Positions 12,425 to 25,149 of a stretch of 64,000 nucleotides of DNA are shown here, one piece after another; the stretch's first letter is position 1, and each line of letters begins with the position of its first letter. Source of the DNA: Lunularia cruciata. Taxonomy: Eukaryota; Streptophyta; Marchantiopsida; Lunulariales; Lunulariaceae. The stretch is taken from positions 23,562,501 through 23,626,500 of the forward strand of contig OX419761.1 in the NCBI GenBank assembly GCA_948567375.1, given 5' to 3'. A program made the translations under genes and the position numbers. The notes beneath the pieces were generated by a model. It saw only the letters and a program-made list of their open reading frames with translations. It did not search any database and was not told the origin of the DNA.

Positions 12425-13325
12425 TGTACCAAAAATTATGAACATATAAATGTCTTGAATGTTTCTTGATTTTGGTGCACTTTTTGGAATAAGTTCTTTT
12501 TGAGTAGTGACTTTGGCATATGATTATCTAGATTAGAAGACAATGAGCCAAAGATAGTAAGTAATAGTTGTAGAGGACTTCACTCATCATTGCAAGTAGT
12601 ATAGAGTTGATCAAATATGTGAAGAGAAGTTGCCATGTAATTGAAGGCAAAGGTTAGATTAGTTATATCTTTTAAAGGGAAGTTGATTGTGCAATTTCCT
12701 TTTTAATTGTAGATCAGACATTAGAGAAGTCAGATGGCTTTGAGGTTTTGTAACTCTTGAGTACTCCCAGCTACCCAAGTACTTTGTTGTTTAGTTGAGC
12801 GTGAGGTGAATAAAGTAGTAGAGTAGCCTACTCTCCATTGATTTTCTTAATTCTTGTGAGTAGTTCTTGATTATTTGCAACTTCATAGTGAGTGATGATG
12901 AACACTATTTGTGTATGATCTTTAACATTCAGGAATTTGTATATTTGATCCTTATTTTGATCCTCTTGAAGTGATCTTTAGTATCAATAGTACTCAAGAA
13001 GCAAAGGCAAAGAGCAATAGTTTGTGGAAATGTTCTTCAAGATAAAACATACCTTTGGAATATATGTAGAACATAATTCTTTAGGTGAAAGTTTGGAAAT
13101 AGGACCTTTGGGTTAAACTAAAATATCACTTTTTAAGGTTTAGTTGGAATTTATCCCATGTGATTTTGATCTTCTGAATAAGCTTTGGTGTCATTGTTGT
13201 AGGAGTGGCTTCTGCCCAAGAGGTTAAACATCAGTAGTAATGAACTACATTTGTGACACTTTTCTTTATATCTAACCATTTCTGAATCTTCACAAGAATG
13301 ACTTGTTTCCTATCATTTTATTACA
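12425..13325 (+). repeat. Family-B LTR, plus orientation
   Basis: About 900 bp similar to 50680-51560 (plus) and, reverse complemented, to 20180-21059. Shared landmarks in order are AGCCAAAGATAG, GGGAAGTTGA, CTCTTGAGTA, GTGAGGTGAATAAAG, TTAATTCTTGTGAG, CCTCTTGAAGTGATC and CCCAAGAGGTTAAAC. The probable start is TGTACC near 12425 and the end ATTACA near 13325. It sits inside an older repeat, so it is likely a solo LTR or the end of a truncated element. Confidence 0.6.
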
Positions 13326-13779
13326 ATTTGGTCAACACCATGTTATTATTACAAGCGGTAAATTAAGCCCTTGAATTTCACTTCATTGGTCTTTAGTGGG
13401 TGACACATCGTAATTCCCATATGAGAGTTCTTTGATAGGTGCCCATAGCCCTTTGGTGGCAGTTCTTTAGGCAACTGCAGAAGAAATTAAATCTAAGTAT
13501 AGTGTTTGGCCGAGAAGTCTTTGAACAAAGAGTCTTTATCAACATCTTTGGCTTTGACCATTCTTTGGAGTAGGTATTCTTTGCACTATAGATTTCACAC
13601 TTCCAACCCAAAGAAAAAGATAAAGAAAAGCCTCAATATTTACTATGAAAGGCAATTCTTTCTAATAACACAAAGAACGACCTCCTCAACTATACAAAAC
13701 TAAGGGAAAAAAATAAAAGTTCAAGAAAATCAAAATATTTAGTTCCACATAGCTCCTTCAAGGTTCCTTGCAAACACAA

Positions 13780-16700
13780 CAACCATCTTCTTTTTGTTGT
13801 AGTATGTTTAGACCTACCATTTATTTATCCTTGTGGAAAATGGTTCTCTTTGGGGTAGACCAATTGTAGGGACCCATTATCATAAACTTGCATTACCTTA
13901 TAAGGCCCTATCTACCTTAGTGTTGTTTCCCTAGAAACATCATGCAACAATTGTCATATAATAAAACCATATCTCATCCTTCATAACAACTTGCCAAATC
14001 TGTTGTCATGTTGTTCCTTTTGCTTGAGCTGAATGACCTTTGTATGTTCATACAATTCATCCCTCTTCTCCTCCAGGATCATCAACTATTGTATCCAATA
14101 TCTTGATTCTTGTCTTTGGATAGGATTGAATGTGAAGGAACTTTGAATTTAAGAAGAACAATGTTGTGAAGCTTATACGTCAAAAAATATATTGTTTGCT
14201 CTATATATATCTTCTTAGTGGTTCAATATGCTCATAGAGCCATTGGAAACTTGGTATCTCAGTCAAATGCATAGTTGATAATTACTTTATTGGGGATTCA
14301 ACATAACAATCCACCCTTTCAATGAACCATTTATTTTTAATTTGTAAGGAGTCATCAACTTTTGATGCTTGATTTGGTTATACTTTATTAATAGCTCTAC
14401 TAGGGTTTTCAACAAATGGATATCTCTATCACTCACTTCAAAGTGCATTCATAGCAAGAAATATATTGCAAAAGGTAAATTTTGGTATAGTTTTGCGTCA
14501 TCTTGTTGGGTTGCTTTTCCCTTGACCATCTTTGTAGCATAATGTATGTATACCAAAAAATACTTCTTTCATGTGGTCTTTGTAGCAAGTTGGATTGGCC
14601 TAACAAAGTTGATTTCTCATTTCTCAAAATATAGATTAAGGTAAAATGGGTCTCAAGGCACATTGCAAAGAGTGCATTGGTTTCTCAATCCACTAATATA
14701 CATCTCACATCTTTTGATTGTCTTGTGCACAACCATGTACATTGTTGGCCATTAGTAGCTAGTTGTCAATATCTTCCTCAAATTATTCTTCAATTCATAA
14801 TAGCCTCCTTAAGCCTCATCATGCAATGAGTGAATTATGCCTCCTATGTCATACAGTTCTAAGCGTTGCCAAAGAACTTTGTCAACTCACACTTTAAACA
14901 AGATGTTTCTCTTCAATTGATACAATCTCATCTTATAAACAAAGATAAATTTTGCTCTAGATCTATTCATTTTAGACACTACAAGGTGCAAATATATTGG
15001 TACTCTTCCTAATAACAAGTGACATTATCAATTGGAACAATTATTTGTTTGGAAATTGTCCTTCAAGTCTTTGGTCTGATCTTTGGTTTCCAATCAAGAG
15101 AGAAAGTTGCCATGATGAGAACCCTTCCTCACATGCATAAATATGTAAATTCCTACAAGAGAAGAATCCACCTTGCTATTTTTCCCAACAAGTTTGGCTT
15201 CTTGACTAAATGTTGCAAGGCATAATGATCAATATGGAACTCAAACTCATACACAAGAGGTAGTAACAAAACTTCTTATGGGTGTACACTATACCTTAAG
15301 CTCCCCTCTCCATTGTTAATTAATTTCTCTTGAGAGTAGAAAATTACCCACTAGCATAATATATGGAATAAGATTTCTTTTTGTCATCCTTCTAGCTAAA
15401 TACCAATCCAATAATCATCAACAAAGTATCTAGATATACATGAAACACTTATTCCCAATAAAGGGCTTAAATAACTAATGCTTCTACTAACTTAAAATCT
15501 AATGCATCTTGTTTCTTTGCCCACAAGTAGTCTTTGGATTTCTTGAGTGACTTCATAAGGTGTACTCCCAAAATTGCTAATTATTTTATATCCACATGGC
15601 ATTAAATTAGAAGATAGAATTATTCTAGTGAAGAAGCACCTATTTTAACCAAAAACACCCTACCTTTGAGTGTGTTATTGATAAAGCCTTTTTTAATATC
15701 TCATATGGCCAAGAAAGGCCCAAAGTTCTCTTATATTATTTGGAGCTTCTAAGGCTTTGATAATTTTCACATCAATCTTAATATAAAGATTGATGTTGAG
15801 ACATGATGTCCCAATAATATTCCCTCATTCATGATAAAGAAATATTTCTTTGGATGAAAGGATAGGCCTTTAGTAGAACAAAAATCAAAATCTCCAAAAA
15901 AAATTGATGGTGGTCTTTTGGCAAAAGACACAAAAATCATTGATGAAGATCTCCACAAACTTTTAAAGTAAATCTTTGAATATTGCCTTCATCATCTATT
16001 GAAAGGTTGCATGTGCATTGGATAAACATGGCATTTGGTTATGAGTTTATGTATTCCAATCATCTGTGAAGGTGGTCTTGTCCTTATCTTCCTCATGAAT
16101 AGATACTTCATTGTACCCAAAATAGCAATGCAAGAAATTGTGATAAGCATGCTCTAACACTTGGTCAACAATAGTATCAATGAATGGCAGTGGATGATGA
16201 GATTTTTTGTTATTGCATTCAACTTTCTAAAATCTTGGACACACTAGGAATTTTCTTATCTTATTCTTGTGTACAATGACAAGTAAAGAGACCACATTCA
16301 CTATTGAGAATTCAAAAATTGATCCCAGCCTAAAGATACTTATCAATATCATCTTTTACTAAGAGTAAGTACTTTGGATCCAATTGAAATTTTCTTGTCA
16401 AATAGGTATTTCTCCTTCAATTAAAATTGATGAAATACTTTCCAAATTCTCAATAAATACTTGGTATTGCTTGATTTTCCATTCAAAGACATCTTGATAC
16501 TCATGAAATAGCTAGGCATATTCTTTGCACTCTTCTAACATGCTGTTATATCTTCAACACTTTGCCTATAGCTAGGACCACCTCTTTACAATTTACAATT
16601 ATTGGTGGGAAGGAAAGTGAAGTGACCAAAGGAAGTTACTCCAAAGAACAATGGAAAATTTGGCTATGTTAGGAGAGAGTCATATCTATCATGTGAAAGA

Positions 16701-17340
16701 CATCACTAACTCCTTAATGATGCACTCTACATGATTGATATGACTCACTCCTAACATAACCAAGTTTTGTTGTTGTTCTTTGGGATCACTTTCTATAGCT
16801 TTTGGGTCAAAACCATCTTTATATTTATCTTTGTTTTTTTCTACCTTGTAACATTTGAGATAGTTTACCTCAATTTCATCCAAAGATGTACTTGATGATT
16901 TGTCCAAAGAGTCCTCCATGTAACCTTTTTCCAAAGACAAAATTGCTCCAAAATGAGAGATCTTCTCCCAACATACAATGACCACCTTTTGGTTTTCTTC
17001 TTTTGGATCTTTGAACTTAAGCTTGTGTTGATACTAGTCCATGGTTACACATGACCATGGAATATATAACCAAGGCTTCTAATTAACACTTGATAGCCTA
17101 TTTTAGTTACAAGGCAAAGAATGATGTAATTTAGCTAAAAGAAACTCTACCAATTATAGTCAACATATTAGATAATAGGCCCTTGGGGTTGGTTTGCAAT
17201 CCTCAAGATGCAGGGATTTGGTTCAAATTTGAAAAATCTAAGCTGGTGCATTATCTTCTCTATCACCCCATTAGCCCCAAACCATGAATCAATCAAGATA
17301 AATTTTATCATAGACCTAGAAATCTTGATGTCAACTTATG
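13780..17340 (-). pseudogene. Gypsy pol relic: protease, RT, RNase H, integrase
   Basis: Minus-strand order. Near 17230-17330 is a retropepsin-like segment reading FILIDSWFGANGVI with downstream ILRIANQPQG; the expected D-S/T-G is D-S-W. Near 16160-15930 an RT reads LPFIDTIVDQVL, then FGYNEVSIHEEDKDKTTF and AHATFQ, with the catalytic box as FINDFCVF (one Asp replaced). The connection follows near 15870-15790 (HPKKYFFIMNEGILLGHHVS). Near 14100-13860 is the integrase C-terminal barrel (ELYEHTKVIQLKQKEQHDNRF, later GPYKVMQVYDNGSLQLV). Intermediate RNase H and integrase core are too degraded to delimit. Many in-frame stops; a clear pseudogene. Confidence 0.7.
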
Positions 17341-19400
17341 ATAAACCCAAATCTTCTTGTTCAATGTGGTAGATAATATGCAACTCCTTTTGCTTCATTT
17401 GTTGTTCATATTTTAGGGCCATGGCAAGTTGTTTCTTGTACAACTTATTGTCCTCCCATAATTATTTGAAAGTAACATCCACCTTATTGGATGTTAAATC
17501 TACAAGAAGATTATATTAAGGAACTCCAAGGAAGGATGTAGTCTTTCTTTGCTTTTCTTCAATGTGCTCTTCTCCTTTGGCACAACATTCTTTGGGAATA
17601 TTTCATTTGGAGTGACAATCTTTGTTTTTTCATCTGGTTCTAACTTCATGATGGTAATTGTTGGTGCTTCTTTCAAAGGTCAAACTACAATAGTCAAACT
17701 AGGATGGACCTTCTTGAGCTCTTCTTTAGCAAACCTTCAACTTCTCCTTAATATCAGCCTAAAAGGTGGGAAGCAAAACCATGGGGTGTTACATAGTCTT
17801 GGTGATCTTTGTACTTTAGACTATGTCTTCCTTTGCTTTGTCTTATTGCTTCTTTGCATTCTTTGTCTTTGCTTTTTTATCTTCCTTTGGTTGTCTTGTT
17901 GCTTCTTTGCCTTCTTGCCATATTTTATTTCTGCTTGATTTACCTCTAGGTCAAGCTATCACCCTTCCTCAAAGGACATCAAATCTTCTTCATTTAACTC
18001 CTCTAAAGTAACAAAGTGAACATTTGTGTGTACTTGTGTAAAAGATGACATTGATACAAACATAACCTGAGGCTTTGGAGTAGGTGGCTAAGGACAATTT
18101 GACTCCACATGGTGTAGAGCCTTACCATTTGAAAAAAAGTAACATATTGCAAATCTTCTTCTTGGGTTTGGGGCAATTTGGTGACAATTGTCCCAAAGTA
18201 CTGCAATTGTAATATGCTATGAAATTCAAATTTTTCCTAGGAGGCATGATCCTTTAATAAGGATCATTACTTTCATTCTTGCTTGGCACACAGTAAGGAA
18301 TATTCACCAATGGAATATGAGTTTTTTGTGTCATCTCTTGAACTGCAAAAAGCAATTCTTCTTCCTTGATAAAATATTCCTAAATTTCTCAAGCAAGAGC
18401 ACAATGCACTTGTTGTATACAGTAAGATGGTTGGATAGTCAAAAATTTGGTACTTTCATAGCTTTGTTTGCCATAGATAGTTCAACAAATTCAAGGATGA
18501 AAATATGAAGGAGTTCTTGGTCTTTCCTTTCCTTCTACCATTTGACCCTTGAAATTAGCAAAGTCTCTAAGTAATTCCTCCAAATTATTGTTGGAACAAT
18601 TACTTTGTCTTTGTAGAGTTTTTTGGAGAATTGATTGCCATATATTTCCATAGGTCCTTGACATTCCTTTTTAGGAATTTATCATCTTTAGGTAAAGACT
18701 TTTGGGCAAAGAAGATGAAAAGCTTGGGTTTGAGGACAAAGAAGGCAATCTTTGAGACAACCTCTTCTTTGTCTTCTTTGAGCTCCTCCCTTCTTCTTTG
18801 GAACAATGATGTTTTGTTAAGGGATTCAAATAATCAAACTCATATAATTGGCAAACTTCATAACTTTTTCCAAGGTATTTTGCTTCCTTTCTTTGGCAAA
18901 GACACAAAGTTCTGTAGGTAATCCTCCCAAGAAAAAAGACACTCCTTGGGCATCAAAATAACCCAAGATATTGAACCATCCTAGAACTATACTCAGAAGG
19001 TTCTAAAAACGTTTTATTTATTCATGAGTTTTTCTCATTTTTCCTTCTCTCTACATTGTTTTATGTGGCAAACACATTTGCCTCATACTTCAATTCTTTG
19101 AATGATTCAAGAAATAGTCTTTTAAGTGTTGGAAAATCCAAAATAGTAGCAGTAGTTTGATTGGCATGAGTGAACCATCTTGTTGCATTCTTCTATGATA
19201 GACTTGGACAAATCCAAAGCTTGTTCATATCTAAATCTTCTCTCTTTGCAAGGTAGATGGCCTCAAACTCCTTCATGAAGGTGTTAGGATCTTTGTCTTC
19301 ATCACAACTCTTATACTTCAATTAACCTTGTCAAGTAAAAGAAGCAAGATTTTCCATTTAAGGTGGTGGTAGTGGAGCAAAACTAAGTGGATGTAGATCA
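17341..19400 (-). pseudogene. Gypsy gag relic with decayed zinc knuckle
   Basis: Near 19290-19050 the minus strand reads DPNTFMKEFEAIYLAKRED and, further on, ILDFPTLKRLFLESFKEL, typical of a gypsy capsid domain. Near 18215-18160 is NCSTLGQLSPNCPKPKKK, a CCHC knuckle whose first Cys is Tyr and whose His is Gln. Lysine- and glutamate-rich frames around 18600-18900 fit nucleocapsid linker. Coding continuity is lost. Neighbour to the pol relic in the expected gag-then-pol order. Confidence 0.6.
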
Positions 19401-20179
19401 AGTAGAAATTTAAACAAACTTGGATCCAAAACCAACAAAGGTGATCTATATTTTGAATCAATTATGTTTCCTTATTTAGAAGGTAAACCTTTGTCATTAG
19501 CTTAGTCTACTTTGGAATATCAGTCCTCTTGTAAAAGAGTTTGATATTTTCTAAATTTTCTTGGAGACCTTAGCTTCAAGATTGATGGTTGGTTGACTAG
19601 TTGAGGGATTGTTAGATCAAAGAAAATCTATTTTAGTGTTACAAGCATATAATCCAAAGCTTAAAATAAGGATAAGAAGTACTAACATCCTTCTTTGGTC
19701 AATTCTCTTGTAATCTTCTCCTCAATAAGATCCTTCAAGAATTTTCTTCCCTTAGTGGAGTGAGGTAATGTAGCTGCTCCTTGTTGCAACAGATATGGCT
19801 ATGACTTTGGATTGGGATCAGGTCTCCCTACAATTTTCCAAAGAACTTCTAGTCCTCTCTCTTTTATAGGTCCAACCAAATAAAGGTTCTCTAATCTTCC
19901 ACAACACTTTTTGTTCAAGTGCTTCACAATCTTCCCTCTCCTTTTGATGCTCTTAGTCTTTTCTTATTTCTCAATGCTTTGTTAATCCATGTGTTCCTTG
20001 TTTATTCATTCTCTATAGTGCTTACTTTGTGATGATACAAAAGACCACTCCTTTGATGCTTTGTCTATTGACAACATTCAGTATCATGCATGAACAAAGA
20101 TCTTTGTATCTTCTCCACTTCCAAAGAAATTATCCTTGGTAGCAATGCTAAAAATTTGGTATGTGATGACTACTTAAGA
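19401..20179 (-). other. Leader-like non-coding DNA upstream of the gag relic
   Basis: Lies between the gag relic and the family-B LTR, with no supported coding frame. It could be a 5' leader of the gypsy element or sequence joined by deletion. Nothing else recognised. Confidence 0.3.
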
Positions 20180-21059
20180 ACAAAATGCAATATATCAGTA
20201 CAAATCACTTCAATTCAATAAGGATACAATTAAAAAATGTTTAGATATGAAAGAAAATCTCAGAAATGCAACTTTTTTTATTCCTTGTTTAACTTCTTGG
20301 GCAAAAACCACTCATAGAAGAGGACAATGACACCAAAAATGTGCACTATAGAAAGATAAAATCTAAAGATCACATTCATAAAAGATAAAGCCAAACTTAA
20401 AATTTAAAAGTGATGTTTCAACTTGACATGAAGGTGCTACTTCTATATAAAGCTCTTAGACAATGAATTGTGTTCTACTCTTCTCCAAAGGCATGCATTC
20501 TCCCAAAGAATCTTTGAGATAGTGATCATTCTTTGTTGTCACTTCTGTTGAGTATTGTCAACACATTTATTCACTTAAGTCTTGTCAAAGCATCACTTCA
20601 AGAGGATTAAAATAATGATCAAACACACAAGGTATCCAACATCACTTTTGTTGAAAATTCCTAAACATCTATAACACAAAGAAACAATGATTACTCATAG
20701 GAATTAAAAGAAGTGACAAAGAGCTTTGGCTCTTTCACTTTATTTATGACTACTGAGCAATAAAGCACTATAGGTACACAGCTTAAATAGATGAGTATAC
20801 TCAATTAACAACTATCTAACTTCTCTAATTTTTGTTTTGTAATTACAAAAATATCTATCTACTCAACTTCCCTTTGGAACATAGCTAATCTAACCCATGC
20901 ATTTCAATTATACATCATTGTCACCTTACATCTTCAATCACTCAAAAAATACTTATAGTAATGAGCAAAGTAATCTATACATAATCTTTAATTGTCTTTG
21001 GCTATGTATCACACAACCCTAAGAAACCTAAGTACAAAGGACTCTACTTATATCTTACA
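20180..21059 (-). repeat. Family-B LTR, minus orientation
   Basis: On the minus strand it starts TGTAAGATATAAG at 21059, directly after a purine-rich GGGGTAG that looks like a polypurine tract, so it is probably a 3' LTR. It carries the family-B landmarks (AGCCAAAGAC, GGGAAGTTGAG, CCTCTTGAAGTGATG, GCCCAAGAAGTTAAACAAGG). The end is approximate, near ATATTGCA at about 20185. It sits just downstream of a coiled-coil ORF relic. Confidence 0.65.
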
Positions 21060-21074
21060 CTACCCCAAAAGAAA

Positions 21075-21990
21075 AATAAACAACAAAGACTATGTGGGTG
21101 GAACCAAAAAATGAGGTGCTCTAATTTATCCTTCATCTTAGCAATGCCTAGAATAAGAGTGTCACTTATCTCTACCATCCATTGGTTACAATGATCTTGC
21201 AATTTGACCATTCAACTATTAATATTTACATCCTTTGCAATGTTTTCCCTTTGGCTTTTCAATTGTAACTTGAATTCATGCACTTGTGCTTATATCATTG
21301 CTCTCTTTGTTGCAATACACATAATGTCTATTAGTTGAACCTTAAGTCCTTGGAAGGTAGCTTTCTGCACAACTTTCTTTGGCTCCTCATAATTCTTTGC
21401 CTCTTCTTCTTCTTTGACCTTCAACAACTCCTTCATCCAAGCTCCTACTACTTCTTCCTATATTGCCTCAATCTGAAGAATAGTCTTGTTACAATAATTA
21501 AGGAACACAGATTCAACCATCACCCATTTCTATTGTTCATTTTTACCTCTATCTTCAGTTGTGCAACCCTCCATCCTGCCAACAAAGATCTTTGTCCTTC
21601 AACTTTTGCTTCAAGGAATTGGCAAGACAAACAAGGGTCAATTTTTTAGCAAACACCTCAATTGCTTTGTTATGATTGTAGTCCTATAGATTTGTGTGAC
21701 ACGTCTTTCTTCAAATTCTTATTTCCTTGCAAAAGCTCATTTGCCCCTTGGCATTCCTCTTTGCATAATTTCTTATACTTCTCAACATTTGCAGCAACTT
21801 CAGATTCTAATTTTCCTTTTTCTCTCTTTCTGTGTAGTTTAATTAACTTTTGTGGTAATGAGGGTAAGAAAATAGGATCTAAAGGTTTGATGCCTAACAA
21901 GCAATACCACTGGATGCAAAGAAGGATGGAAAATTCCAAAGACATGTGATTTTTGTCAACAAGGAGTGACTTTCCCAATGTCTTTGGTTT
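21075..21990 (-). pseudogene. Coiled-coil ORF relic of a family-B element
   Basis: Minus-strand frames are rich in Lys, Glu, Leu and Gln, as in 21670-21978 (KLESEVAANVEKYKKLCKEE), continuing in other frames towards about 21140 with similar composition. It ends just before a polypurine-like run and the family-B LTR at 21059. No enzyme motif. The same pairing of a coiled-coil frame followed by a B-like LTR recurs at 22240-26222 and 42550-44870, so I infer it is an element-encoded protein of unknown function, possibly gag-like. Confidence 0.4.
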
Positions 21991-22239
21991 GGTGCATCAT
22001 CATTTACGTCATGTCTTCATTTATGACACATTTTTGGGTTTGTTATATCTTTGTTTATGTCATGTCTTTGTTTATGATACATCATTAGGTTTTTTTCATC
22101 TTTTTTATGTTTCACCCTTGGTTATGACCATTCTTGGCCATGTATGCAAGAGAACCAAAAGGAGAATTATCCACATTGGTAGCTACGGGCATGCAAGAAT
22201 GCCACTTGTACTAGAGAACTGATTTTGGTAAGCATTTGT

Positions 22240-25146
22240 CTTTAAGGGGCTTTTGGCATGTGCAAATAATGACTAACTAGTGTAATTACCCACTATATTT
22301 TTCAATAATCAATGACATGATAAAAATCTAGAAGGAAAATAAGATTGAGTTTCAATTGTTATAAGAGCAAACTTTATCAATTTTTGAGCAACTACAATAT
22401 GTCAAATTTGCCAAGTATCTACTTGTGATTCAAGAAAGTGAGAATGAGAGTGTAAGAAGGTTAACAAGATCTGAGTGTGGAGGAGTGATGGAGGAATGTA
22501 AGACAATTGTGTAGAGTGAATTGATAGCAATTATTCCTAAGAAGCTTAGGACTATGCTCTTGTCACCCAATGTAGAGAAATAGTGAACTTACTATTGTGT
22601 TAAGTATGTTATAACTCAATGGTTGCAATTCTTGATGTGGAATTGGGAGCTTACCAATCTCCCTATGGTGCAAGAGGTCCCATAAGGAGATTAGTAAGTT
22701 CCAAACTATGGTGCAATGTGTTTGCCTAGAAGGTGCTGCATTGGCAATGAGTCCTTGAGGATGCAATTTCCACCCCAACTATCATGTTCTTAGACCAAGA
22801 TTGGCCTAGGGCAAGCAAAGAAATGACAAACAAGTTTGCTGCTTTGTTGAAGAGTAAGAAGACAAAAGATAGCTATAACATGAAGAGCTATATTGGGATG
22901 GTAGGTTAGGTTTATTGGGATGATATCAATCATGAAGTTGTTTTAATCAACAAGAACAATGTATGGCAACAATGGGCAGGAAATGTTCCTCTTGTTGTTG
23001 CACAAAGGATATCTAGTGGATTTGGTAAGGATGCTCCACCAATGGGTTAGAGAGCTGACTGAAATATTACAAGCAAGTGGGGGTTCCACTTTCCTTTCCT
23101 CATTTGTAATTCATTTTTATATCCGGATGAAACTACTATGGAAGGAGGAGAAGTAAGTCTTCTTGGCACCCCACTTTCCTGTGAGCTATTACTAGTCACA
23201 ACTTGAGTGTGTGGAGGAAGCTAAGTGATACAAGGATGCAATGTTTGAAGTACCAAGAGTCAAGCAATGGGTAAAAATTCAGACCTCCATTGACACAAGT
23301 TCTCATAAAAGGAAACAAAAGATATTGATGGTGCCAATGGGCATAAAATTCTACAAGAGGCACAAGCCCAACCTGTAGGAGGTAAAATATTTGTCAAAAG
23401 ACAATAGTTCTGACAAGAATGATGAAGAATCAAGGAGCAATGATTTGGTAAATTTTGGAGACAAGATTGCTCTTGATAAGACTCAAGATAAAGAGAAAGG
23501 TAAAGCTCCCACAAAAGAAGATAATGGTAGTCAGACCTTCCACTACATACTACATGTCACTACTACCAAGTAAATTGCCATCCTTCTCCCAAATTGAAGT
23601 ATTGGAAGATGAGGAAGGTAGGAACAAGAAACCAATGAGAGAAGTGCAATTCACTTCTATGGAGGTAGCAAGAACAAAACAACCTGAAGACACTTGGTCT
23701 CCAAGAGTAGGGATGACAATGATACCAAAAGATGATGCCATCTTGATTGTGCAATTGAGGAGGTGCACCAAGAATGTGTCAACCTTTGAGCCTACAAGAG
23801 TCTAAGTAGAAGTTGTTACTTCAAGTCATTGAGACTAGTGCCAACCTAATGTAAGATTGCTTGAAGGAGACAAGCATCCTCTACAACCAATCCCAAGATG
23901 AAGGATGTGAGAACATCCCAAAGTAAAGGGATCCCCTTAATAGCAAAAGAATTTCAAGCAAAGCATAAAGACTCTATCCAAGCAAGGATGGAGGATCAAG
24001 TAGAATGCAAAGGAGAGATAGTTTCCCACTTTGAGGAGTTGCCAAAAGGAGGAGCACTCAAGTTGTTCATAGAGCAAAAGAAGAAATTGTGCCCCAATCC
24101 AGTGTTGACAATGTCCAACTAATAGAAAGAGACACTTAGCATCAATATCACCAATGCCTAAAGATACATCAAAGAATAAGTGGTTGTTCTATTGGAAGGC
24201 ATTTGGATGTCTTGGTGGATTGTTAACAAGGTAGGACCTGCCAAATGATGCAAAATGCAAAGAGAGATAGTACAAAGGCCAAAAATAGACTATCTTGAGC
24301 TCACAAAGAGGCAATTCATGCTCAAGTAGAGTTAGCAACATTGCAAGAGAAAATAAAGAGTGGTATTGCTTAGCTTGTTCTAGAGTTGGAGAGATAACTT
24401 TGGGCTCAAAATGAAGAATTGGGGAAGAAGAAAGAGGATTGTGCCTATTGGACTGCCGTTGTTAATTAATTGAAGAAAGAACAAGACAAATGTTGGGCTA
24501 GGCACAATGCAAAGTTGCAATCAGCAAGGGCTAATGTCCAAGTAATAACACTTGGGGCTGAGCATGTCCAAGAGTAGGCATTTGTAAAGTACAAACAAGC
24601 ACATGAAGAATAGATGAGTGTTAAAGAAGGAGAAATCTCCATGATGCATGAGGATTTGGTTGTGGGTTGACTTCAAAATTTCCAAGTAGAAGCAAAGTAC
24701 CAAAGCTACAAGAGAAGAGCCAACCATCACATAGGAGATTTGACCAAGACAATCAAGGAACAAGAGGATCAAGCGTAGATCCTTATAGGTGCAACAAGAG
24801 GTGGAGATAGAACTTAAATCAATCAAAGATGCATTGGAGGCAAAGAGGAGGCAAATCCTCATGATTGTTGAGGAAGCAACATAGTAGACAATTGCCCAAG
24901 TAAGAAGTCAAATCTGATGCAAATTTTTCAAGCAAAGATAAGGGATTTGAAGTAAAAAATCTACACATTAGAGGTGAAGGCATATTCTTGCAATCAATTG
25001 AAGAAATTAGAAAATGTGTTGAAGAAGCATAACAATACCAAGTTCCAAGAATTGTTAACTACCATGACTAAGAAGTTCATAGATGTTGCAAATCAAGAAG
25101 ATAAGGTAGTACACAGCTATAGGGATGAAGGTAGTTTAAACCACTA
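22240..25146 (+). pseudogene. Long decayed ORF of unknown family with coiled-coil tail
   Basis: The plus strand holds a series of frames interrupted by stops that read as one decayed protein. About 22760-23060 includes FLDQDWPRASKEMTNKFAAL and later MKSYIGMVG and VYWDDINHEVVLINKNNVWQ. About 23390-23805 is a charged, low-complexity linker. About 23900-25146 is Lys/Glu/Gln-rich with heptad-like spacing, including KEEANPHD and LEVKAYSCNQLKKLENVLKK, ending at a stop near 25146 after DVANQEDKVVHSYRDE. No RT, integrase, protease or transposase motif is visible. A B-like LTR follows. I do not recognise the family; a gag or accessory protein of a non-autonomous LTR element is the likeliest reading. 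Confidence 0.4.
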
Positions 25147-25149
25147 AAT

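Larger units (their letters stand above)
13370..19650 (-). mobile_element. Degenerate Ty3/gypsy element (gag to integrase)
   Basis: Minus-strand relics in canonical gypsy order run from about 19400 (gag) through a zinc knuckle near 18170, protease near 17250, RT near 15800-16250 and integrase C-terminus near 13800-14100. About 13370-13740 resembles 36280-36660 and is probably its 3' untranslated or LTR part. Every domain is broken by stops. RT wording and lack of a chromodomain suggest a Tat/Athila-like rather than chromovirus lineage (inference). Its own LTR pair is not confidently identified; the family-B LTR at 20180-21059 has the right orientation but more likely belongs to the adjacent coiled-coil element. 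Confidence 0.65.

Noticed and set aside
17549-17938. 129-codon plus frame with Phe/Leu/Cys-rich, membrane-like composition
   Set aside because: It is the reverse strand of a Lys/Glu-rich gag region; hydrophobic antisense of charged coding sequence is a common artefact.
21335-21949. Plus-strand frames of about 100 codons with hydrophobic composition
   Set aside because: Antisense shadows of the minus-strand coiled-coil relic.
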